Origin: Metaphire vulgaris
Taxonomy: Eukaryota > Annelida > Clitellata > Crassiclitellata > Megascolecidae
Assembly (NCBI GenBank): GCA_018105865.1
Contig: CM030841.1
Span: 10,115,729 to 10,179,728, forward strand
DNA length: 64,000 nucleotides
Reading direction: 5' to 3'
Shown here: positions 56,584 to 64,000 of the stretch, piece after piece
How the letters are laid out: each line of letters starts with the position of its first letter
How positions within the stretch are numbered: the stretch's first letter is position 1
Notes under the pieces: generated by a model
Database searches by the model: none
Seen by the model: the letters and a program-made list of their open reading frames with translations, nothing else
What the model was told of the DNA's origin: nothing
Program-made: the position numbers and the translations under genes

Positions 56584-58144
56584 CTGGGATCAGAGTTGTC
56601 CATGGGTCGGTTTTGTCAACCCAGACCCAACCCAACCCACCAAATTTCCAACCCAACCCAACCCAAACAAAATTCATGTTTTCTGACCCCAACCCAACCC
56701 ATCCATACAAAAACGTGAAAGTACAATCGCAATTTTAAAAACATACATACATTCAAGTACATAAATAGTTATTTGCTTATTTCGAGTTGTTATTGCAACA
56801 AACCGGAAATTCATCATTCTCATCATTGAGAACCAATGATTGTATTAATGCCAGCGTCGCCGTGATGTGAGGCATTTAATTTAATGTATATATGTATGTA
56901 TTCGAAACAACTTCCATAGTGCCGTAACATTGACTGGTCAAAGAAGCACGTTGCGTCGGTAGCCATGGGGGGTTTGACCCCCCAAACCGCGTAAGAAAGT
57001 TAACAATAGATGGAAGCACATTAACAAAATTTTTCGTCGGTAGCCAGGGGTAACCCCCTCCCTCTTGGCTACGCTGCTGGACATCGATTCGCCTGATCAG
57101 TTTTTACAGACAAGAAGAATAGTTCACTGTTATAAGACTGGATGAGTGGATGGAACACAATTACAGTTATTGAGAACACACACACACAGACAGACACACA
57201 GACACACACAGACAGACACACACACAGCTCTAAAAGGAAGAAAGCAAGGACAAATATCATGAAGAAAATCTATAATTATATAGTAGAGATAAGGCATCCA
57301 ACCTGTCTTTTGCATAGTTGTTCTGATTGAATTTCGATCAGAACAAAGCGACTGATCAATACATTTATTAAACTAGGTCGCAAAATATTTGACTGAGTAA
57401 CGTAACAGGTAAAACCATTGTGCCTTTTCCCTCATGGAGCCCTAAGCACATGCTTAGTATGCTTAATGGTTAATCCAGCCCTGCTATTGTCAACTGGCCG
57501 TGGTCTGTTTATAAAAGGAATGCGTTAAAACAAGTCAACAAAGCCGTTCACATGATTTGATCTTTCTGAATAGCTATTGTCCACTGTTTACTACAGACTT
57601 CTGAATGCACTGCCTACGATGGAATGTAGGCTAACGTATATGGCCCCATTTTTAATGACATAATACAAGAATCTAATACTTTGTCAACGCAGAAAACAGA
57701 AAACCTACAGTATATTTAACGTGGTTAACAGAATAACTGGTGCAGATTTACGAAACCTAACCCAACCCAACCCAACCCATCATTTTTTTTAAATCTCGAC
57801 CCAAACCCAACCCAACCCAACCCAACCCATGGGTTAACCCAACCCATGGACAACTCTGGCTGGGATGTCGAGAGGGGGCAGGGGACAATGCCTAGGGACC
57901 CGGCGGTCTGCAAGGGTCCAGGCGGGTCCGTAAAATTTTTAATTCGTGGAATAGTATGTAATAACACCCTGAGAAGAGCGACAAGAGAAATAATGCTCAG
58001 GGTCCCGGCGATTACGAGGCCCGGGGGCGTGTAACACCCGAAAAAGACTGACAAGTAACGAAAGGTCATCACCACTTCAGTGTAAGGTTTCTAGGGCCTG
58101 TGACTGCTCTGCCCAGGGGCCCGGAATTTCTCTCGACGTCCCTG
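56584..58144. mobile_element. Outer element of a two-level nest (CTGGGATGTCGAGAG end)
   Basis: The left end CTGGGAT is separated from its continuation GTCGAGAGGGGGCAGG (57867) by the inner element. The right end is CTCTCGACGTCCCTG. Flanks TCCATGGG and TCCACGGA match at 6 of 8 positions. A copy of the GACAAG-A-run-GGTCATC motif lies at 58048-58072, linking it to the element at 18489. Confidence 0.65.
56591..57858. mobile_element. Inner hAT element with (CCCAA)n subterminal arrays
   Basis: The ends are CAGAGTTGTCCATGGGTC and ACCCATGGACAACTCTG. The direct repeat GCTGGGAT is exact (56583-56590 and 57859-57866). Arrays of ACCCAACCCA fill both subterminal regions (56610-56705 and 57755-57845). The 1.27-kb interior holds a CA-type microsatellite (57178-57225) and remnants of another repeat (56960-57080). 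Confidence 0.87.
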
Positions 58145-59084
58145 TCCACGGAAAGGCCTATAGTCAGATCCGAGAGTTTTTGGTCAGGTATAAAAGAGTG
58201 GTATTTCGGAGTCATACACGTTGGGATGAATCACGTCATTATGCCAAATAAGTTAGTTAAAATATGTTATTCGTGAATTTTTAAAGTATCCTGAATTCAC
58301 AAGTAGGCCTACTAGTTGGAAACTAGATACCAAATGAAAAATTATTCCCGCAAGACGGTATCATACGTACAGGTAAGTAGGTAAGTAGGAAGATGTCTTA
58401 ATGGCAATATATCAGTATTAGCAGAAAAATATATTTAAATATTGGTGAATTAGTAAGCAACTAGAGTATATTATTTATTACCTATTCTCTTAAATATCCC
58501 CTATTCTTTAATGCTTAGACTGTTTAGTTGAAAGTTCGTTGCGTTTTTAAGATTTGCCTAACAATTAATTAGTTTGATAAATTTTAAAGAGAGAATACAA
58601 CTCGAAACATGATTTTATTTTAAAATTTCAAAGAATATATGCGACATATAAATACCTCACACGAGATTAGCAAACGATCAACTCTGAGTCTTATTGTGTG
58701 AGTTCACTTTCTTTCTTTGTCTGAGAGTGGCAGACGATGAATGCTGTCACGTGACCGGAATTGTAAATGCTGACCATGGGTATATTCTAAAAATAGCTTT
58801 AAAATTTACGACCGGTAACCATGGAAGTTTCTTTTCAATGGCGGGCTGTCGGCTAAAAACCACGTTATGATCTGGTTCATATCAAGATTAACCTATCGCA
58901 TCTAGACCTAAGTCAAAATGGCAAACCATGATAGTCAAAGCTACGCTAACTTACTGATGATCAAGATTCAAATTCAGGACCGCTCCAGTAGTTGACGAAA
59001 TACTGCAGACTGGTCAACCTCAGAACTTCTATAATGCATTCTACAGCAACAAAATGCTCACTCAACACAATAATTTGCTATCAT
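58145..59084. other. Spacer, nothing recognised
   Basis: AT-rich, with AAGTAGGTAAGTAGG at about 58374. No gene or bounded repeat. Confidence 0.4.
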
Positions 59085-59128
59085 CATCATCATCATCATC
59101 GTCATCATCATCGCCGTCGTCGTCATTT
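59085..59128. repeat. (ATC)n / (GTC)n microsatellite
   Basis: About 14 ATC-type triplets abut the 5' edge of the LINE fragment. Confidence 0.9.
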
Positions 59129-59131
59129 ACA

Positions 59132-59342
59132 AGAAGATCTAAGGAAATTGTTTCAGTGGTCTGAGGATTGGCAGTTGCTTTTCAACATTGAAAAATGTTC
59201 TGTAATGCATGTTGGGAAATCTAATAATGGTAATGAATATTCTTTAGGGGGGAAGGTTCTAACCACAACAGAAATAGAAAGGGACTTGGGGGTAATCATC
59301 CATAGAAGTATGAATCCATCTCACCAATGCATGGAGGCAACC
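59132..59342 (+). pseudogene. CR1/L2-like LINE reverse transcriptase fragment
   Basis: About 70 codons encode LQEDLRKLFQW, FNIEKCSVMHVGKSNNGNEY and ERDLGVIIHRSMNPSHQCME. They are almost identical to the corresponding part of the LINE at 10644-11561. Both ends are cut, so this is not a simple 5' truncation; a deletion or rearrangement followed insertion. Confidence 0.9.
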
Positions 59343-59574
59343 TATGACCGATGACAGCAAGGTTAGGCGTATAGGGGCCTACAGTGCGATTAATACTCAC
59401 TAATTTCTTCTAGCTGTCAGCAAAACTAAAAACGATTAGTCCGAATAATCCCAATGAAAGGCCCTTCACTACAAACAGTAAATCCATAAATCAGTCGATG
59501 ATGCAAGAAAGAGGTCATCGCGTGTGACATGGAAAATATATATGTTTAATTTTTATAAACGTTTTTTCAGAATT

Positions 59575-59644
59575 GGCCGCGGACCACTAGGCCCCCCTTT
59601 CGTGGACCACTTTTGGTCCGCGGACCACGGGCTGAGAACCACTG
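59575..59644. mobile_element. Terminal fragment of a Charlie-like hAT element
   Basis: The right end GGCTGAGAACCACTG is the complement of CAGTGGTTCTCAGCC, a common hAT terminus. It is preceded by palindromic GTGGTCCGCGGACCAC words. The partner end was not found. Confidence 0.5.
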
Positions 59645-60339
59645 CGCTAATGCAAACAGCAGAGAAACGATCACAATAAAGAAGCAATAGAAAAAATCAA
59701 AACATTGGCAAGTTCGTTTATTTAAAATTACTGACATTTTAAAGAGATAGGCCTTTTACAATGCTTCAAGATAATAAAACGTTTTCCATTGGTCATATTT
59801 TTAGGAAGCGTCGCTTGTAAACCTTTCCTAAACGATACTACTTAGTTATTTTTCAACTCGCGTCAATGATAAACTAAAAGAAGAAAGTGACGACAGGCAT
59901 GTTTTAAGAAGAAGACCGGTACTGTATTCGTTTTAAGCCAAGTGAAGAAAATTCTTTATTCATCCGATGATACCTTTCGCTACAGTTGAATCCATGTATA
60001 AGAAGACGAAACTGTCTACTGGATGCAGCGCTGGAAGTGCCAGTTGTAAATAATAAAGGATCTTAGAAAGTAGATGTACAATACTGTACCACAGTACCTC
60101 TTCAAATATTCTAGGCATCGCAGTCTGCAAATAAATTATTGTTGGCGTTGGGATAATGACACGAATAAGTTTTGATTGTCAGGTAGTTGGGGTATGACAG
60201 CTTCGAACAATATTGAAGCGACCTCTATCCTGGTGTGGGTCTAAAACTTTGAGTTTTAACTGAGAAAAAGACAATTGAAATATTTTTGACATATAGGAAG
60301 ACAGGGAGGGATATTGCCACAGAAAAGCCCGTAATGCTA
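59645..60339. other. Spacer, nothing recognised
   Basis: AT-rich sequence, no gene recognised. Confidence 0.4.
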
Positions 60340-60464
60340 GGGATCGTGGACAGACAGACACGCAGACGAAGGCCAAAACTACCTGGATGAATGACATCAC
60401 GGAACGGACCCGCATAACAGTATACCAGAAGTACATCGAACCGCGCATTACAGGACTTCGTGAC

Positions 60465-60504
<40 letters not shown>
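60340..60504 (+). pseudogene. Decayed RTE-like LINE C-terminus with (GAT)n tail
   Basis: QTRRRRPK in one frame is followed, after a frameshift, by TTWMNDITERTR in another, and the frame ends GLRD and a stop at 60465-60467. The arginine-rich block followed by TTWMNDIT resembles the C-terminus of RTE-type polyproteins. It is immediately followed by about 11 GAT triplets (60472-60504), as for the fragment at 20762-21294. Confidence 0.5.
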
Positions 60505-60506
<2 letters not shown>

Positions 60507-60549
60507 CTGTACGACCCGCACAGTTTTGGAATGGGAGTTGTTCGCCTAC

Positions 60550-60726
60550 CATTGGCGTGACCACAGGGGTTGAGGGGCACGGGGGCCGAGCCCCCTATTC
60601 TCTCTGGAACAGGTCGTGGGATTGATTTGCGCATGATCGTTTAGAAGTTTCAAGTTTGTGGTGTAGGTTACGGTAGGTAGTATACTAGAACAGAATACGT
60701 ATTCCGGAACCATGGCTACGCCGCTG
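60550..60726. mobile_element. hAT-type miniature element (CATTGGCGTGACC end)
   Basis: The ends are CATTGGCGTGACC and GGCTACGCCGCTG. Flanks TCGCCTAC and TCGACTAT match at 6 of 8 positions. 177 bp, non-coding. Confidence 0.65.
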
Positions 60727-60851
60727 TCGACTATCAACATGGTTACTGTTTCAGTTGCCAGAAGTTCCAGAACATCTCCGCTCAAAGGATGGTTTGAAAA
60801 CAGCAAATTAACTAATACTGAATATACTACTAAACTCCTTAAATTAACTAC

Positions 60852-60913
<62 letters not shown>
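60852..60913. repeat. (AAT)n tail of LINE 3' end
   Basis: About 20 AAT triplets abut the LINE 3' fragment at 60914-60959. Confidence 0.9.
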
Positions 60914-60914
<1 letters not shown>

Positions 60915-60959
60915 GGTTTAAAGTAGTTCAGTAGGATCTGCCCTGCGTGAGAACCACTG
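60914..60959 (-). repeat. 3' end of CR1/L2-like LINE, 5'-truncated
   Basis: On the minus strand it reads CAGTGGTTCTCACGCAGGG, then TACTGAACTACTTTAAACC, then the ATT tail. Stem arms are 60951-60958 and 60922-60929 (7 Watson-Crick pairs and one G-T). It matches the LINE 3' UTR at 10587. Confidence 0.72.
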
Positions 60960-60992
60960 TTTCACCTCTCCATTCATTCCCATTATGGTCTT

Positions 60993-61296
60993 CAATGGCG
61001 TAACCAAGGGGGTTGATATCAAACCCCTTGGCTGGACGACCATATTTTTATTGCGTATTATTATTCTGTGAGTGGAGGGGATGCTAAAATTGGGTTTAAA
61101 GTAGCAAAAAAAAAAAAAAAAAAAAAAAGTGAATATAGTTGTACAGGGACTATCCTCCGGACTCATATAGCTATTATTAAAACTAACTTAACCAAACAGA
61201 ATAATAGGTGGCGACCTTTTTCTGCTTGTCAGGATTTTCGAAGTCGGCAATGTTTGGTCATAACTCCCCATTTGGAAAATCCTGGCCACGCCACTG
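60993..61296. mobile_element. hAT-type miniature element with exact 8-bp target duplication
   Basis: The ends are CAATGGCGTAACCAAGG and CCTGGCCACGCCACTG. The direct repeat ATGGTCTT is exact (60985-60992 and 61297-61304). It contains an A run (61109-61128) and the T-run motif at 61209-61232. Confidence 0.87.
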
Positions 61297-61304
61297 ATGG
61301 TCTT

Positions 61305-61951
61305 GCTGTGTAATCTCAATCATTAGTGCAGTTAGACGCTGTGACAATAGGATTGACGTGCATTAATCACAAACCAAGAAGAACTACTCTTAAAATCGCT
61401 CTTTGTTCCGCGTACACGCACTGCGCGTTGTCGATCTGTACAGTCCATCTATAGGGCCTTTAACGGTCGCCTTTGTGCACTGCGATGACGTCGAATAGCA
61501 AGTAGGCTACGAACTTCTCTGGTCAAGCCCATTTAGGTCAACAGAAAGGAACTGCATGGGCTGCAACCCAACGGACTACTACTGTCAGCCAATGGAAATT
61601 GCGATGAGACAGAGTCACACCGGTATCTCTCAGATTTCAATGTTCAAGAGCTCAGCCAGCGGCCCCGCTGCCTGCAGCAGGGCCTACAGCCCTAACATTT
61701 GTTCTGTACACTTTTGATATCGTCACAATCATTTCAGAGGTGACTGAATGAGATACAGACGTGGAAAGTAGGGCTAAAACCCCCTTAGTTTAATAAGCAA
61801 TCCGCAGTCAATATCACGTGAGATACGGTGCTGATTCATTGACGTTGTCTAGATTCGTAGTTAGTATCCTGCCTACGAAACGATTATAAGTCGTTTGGTT
61901 GTGAGATTATTAGTTTCATTTTCGACTGAGCGAAACAAGCAGAACAACGAA
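61305..61951. other. Promoter side of second tetraspanin
   Basis: A 650-bp stretch without recognised repeats lies directly upstream of the tetraspanin start. It presumably contains promoter and 5' UTR. No TATA box can be asserted. Confidence 0.4.
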
Positions 61952-62020
61952 ATGGGAAATATCGGGTGCGGAGCAAAATGTGCGAAACTCACTATTCTAC
62001 TCATCAACACATTATTCATG
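61952..62020 (+). CDS. Second tetraspanin, first coding exon only
   Basis: ATG at 61952 opens a 23-codon exon, MGNIGCGAKCAKLTILLIN then TLFM, followed by a GTTAGT donor at 62021. This is the usual tetraspanin N-terminus: short, with membrane-proximal cysteines, then the first half of TM1. The intron interrupts TM1 in phase 0, two residues after the NxxF position, exactly as in the gene at 27336. The remaining exons lie to the right of the window; none was found in 62021-64000. Confidence 0.6.
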
Positions 62021-62544
62021 GTTAGTGCAAGCATATTTTATTCTGACAAAAATACTTTGTTCTGACAAAATACTATCATAGGCGTCTGGAGGGGAGTGCA
62101 AATGGGTGCAATTGCACCCCCTAGAAAAATTGTGGAGTTACGAAAAAGTAAAATTACTTGTTTCTTTCGTCACAAAACCCTATTTTTTACCCTGGAAAAT
62201 TTTTTAATTTCTTTAGTCATAAGGCCCTGTTTTGCACCACTCTGAAAAAATTTCTGCGGACTCCCATGAATAGGCCTACTATTAAGGTTCTGATTCGCGA
62301 ATACTGCTACTCGTGTTCATCTTCCAGTTCATAACAAAGCTTCAAATTCCTCCAATATAATTATTTCATACAAGAATCTTAGGCGACGTCAAGCAAGATA
62401 ATAATTGAAAATGAATAATAATGCATTAAAGTGGATTGATTCCGTTCGAATATTCTTCATCGGACGACGATTTCGGTTATGTGCGTAGCCTCTTGATTAT
62501 TATGAGTCGGTTGCACGCTTTTATGCTAAACAAAGGCCGCGTTA

Positions 62545-62546
<2 letters not shown>
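62021..62546. other. First intron of second tetraspanin
   Basis: It contains an element-like patch (ATAGGCGTCTGGAGGGG at 62079 to GCGGACTCCCATG at 62268) without clear target duplication. No exon was recognised. Confidence 0.35.

Positions 62547-62626
<80 letters not shown>
62547..62626. repeat. (ATT)n microsatellite
   Basis: About 27 uninterrupted ATT triplets. Confidence 0.97.
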
Positions 62627-62627
<1 letters not shown>

Positions 62628-63035
62628 TTATTTCACTTGAATGTAGGCTAATAGCTGAATAAAGAAAGAAAGGTCAAGAGATCTGCTTACCAGTTACCAC
62701 TGGCCTGATATTTATAGAGAACCGAACACTGTAAATATGATATCAAAATTGATTTGAGGCGTTTCGGAATAGGGCACCATAATTTCTACAGGCCAACTGG
62801 TCAGGCATGATTAGAGGGTGGGGGGGGGGGGGGGGCTCTTCTAACAGGGTCTATATATCATTAGATTAAAATATTGAAACGTTGAGCATATTTCCAGGCT
62901 ATATATGATACCATATCCGCACTACAACCAGTTGCCGTAGTCCTAAAAGTGATGTATCGAACAAAGAGTGCCATTCTATCAGTTTAATTCTTTCACTGCT
63001 ACTCTTGTACACAACGTTTCAAGGATAGGCAGACG

Positions 63036-63193
63036 CAGTGGCATAGCAATATGCTCGGGGGCCCTTGGCGAAAAACGGGTAGGGGGCCCTTTCCAGAGAC
63101 GATGTAACAAGTTTGCGAAAATCTTGACGACCTTTTTTGCTTGTCAGTCTTGTTGACGACCTTTCTTATTTCGCTTGCCAGTTCTTCTCCTTC
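63036..63193. mobile_element. Partial CAGTGGCATAGCA hAT-like element
   Basis: The left end CAGTGGCATAGCAATATG is followed by two copies of the shared GACGACC-T-run motif (63123-63148 and 63152-63182). The right side has been replaced by the pyrimidine microsatellite that follows, and no right end was found. Confidence 0.55.
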
Positions 63194-63390
63194 TCTTCTT
63201 CTTCTTCTTCTTCCTTCTTCTTCTTCCTCCTCCTCCTCCTCCTCCTCCTCCTCCTCCTCCTCCTCCTCCTCCTCCTCCTCCTCCTTCTTCTTCTTCCTAT
63301 CCTCCTCCTTCTTCTCCTCCTCCTTCTCCTCCTCCTCCTTCTTCTTATAATAATAATATTATTATTGTTATTATTATTATTATTACTGTT
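63194..63390. repeat. (CTT)n / (CCT)n / (ATT)n microsatellite
   Basis: CTT and CCT arrays grade into ATT. The poly-Ser, poly-Pro and poly-Leu frames are artefacts. Confidence 0.95.
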
Positions 63391-63717
63391 ATTATGTCTT
63401 TTATTATTAAGAGGCCCATGGATAGTTTATAAGTAGAGCTATGAACCAGTTGAACGACATACGCTTGCCTTAACAGAGACATAATTAGGCTCCGTTCCAA
63501 CTGCTGCTCTTGTAAAAGGTCCCTACACCTTGTGACGATGGCTGTCGTTTGCTTTTAAAATAGGTCAGCTGGTTTGACAGCCTCAGCCTGAAATCGTCTA
63601 ATGCGAAGTAGAGTCTTAAGCGTTCACAGTTGAGTCCACAGTGCAGTCATAATGTCTCTCATTATCGTTTACGGCAACAACGGCTGCAAAATATTCTTCT
63701 TCTTCTTCTTCTCCTTG

Positions 63718-63719
<2 letters not shown>
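63391..63719. other. Intron sequence, nothing recognised
   Basis: No gene or bounded repeat. Confidence 0.35.

Positions 63720-63802
<83 letters not shown>
63720..63802. repeat. (ATT)n microsatellite
   Basis: About 27 ATT triplets preceded by a short CTT run. The last 200 bases of the window hold nothing recognised. Confidence 0.96.
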
Positions 63803-64000
63803 CGTGTACTTCCAAGGCACCAGTTCTAATGCTTAAAAGCTATCAGTCGATGGTTATCAAAATCGCACGCTAGACAATAGTAGACATGCAGGCCTGAGGC
63901 AGATTGCATAGAGGGGCTTATCTGCATTTGAATTTTAAAACCACGAACGCTTGGGCAAGAGTTAGCAAATACTTTTAGGGTCTACAGTGACACGCGCTGA

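Overview
The window is animal nuclear DNA: spliced genes with GT-AG introns, long introns full of transposons, many trinucleotide microsatellites, and non-LTR and hAT elements. Base composition, RTE-like and CR1/L2-like LINEs, very dense hAT miniature elements, and 20 copies of the palindrome TAGGCCTA fit a marine invertebrate, perhaps an echinoderm, hemichordate or lancelet. The placement is an inference and the species is not known.

Layout. (1) About 483-8698, plus strand: the 3' ten exons of RNF10, a RING E3 ligase whose RING exon lies left of the window. (2) 10567-11561, minus strand: a 5'-truncated CR1/L2-like LINE. (3) 12512-14005, plus strand: a small three-exon gene matching IQCC, with a decayed copy of part of exon 2 in its first intron. 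(4) 14990-16303, plus strand: an intact, intronless PIGU gene (GPI transamidase subunit). (5) 16.5-27 kb: gene-poor, with SINEs, hAT miniature elements, an RTE-like LINE fragment and large ACT/ATT/AG/CT microsatellites. (6) 27336-48791, plus strand: a seven-exon tetraspanin with a 15.3-kb first intron. The intron holds further hAT elements and a 1.16-kb element with inverted minisatellite arms around a RING-like open frame. (7) 51364-53810, minus strand: a small three-exon, three-helix membrane protein of unknown function. Its first coding exon lies inside a hAT element. (8) 52992-55850: four hAT elements nested inside one another, each with an 8-bp target duplication. (9) 56584-58144: a second, two-level nest. 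(10) 61952-62020: first exon of another tetraspanin that runs out of the window.

The genes do not form one pathway. RNF10, IQCC and PIGU look like ordinary housekeeping or conserved animal genes in the same orientation, and the two tetraspanin genes are probably a tandem pair. The strongest unusual signal is the mobile DNA. At least 18 hAT-type insertions can be bounded, most with 8-bp direct repeats. Many of them share one subterminal motif (GACGACC, T-run, GCTTGTCAG), which suggests one transposase system moved several otherwise different miniature families. Seven target duplications are exact 8-bp matches; the others differ at one or two bases. All boundaries and matches were read by eye and not computed.
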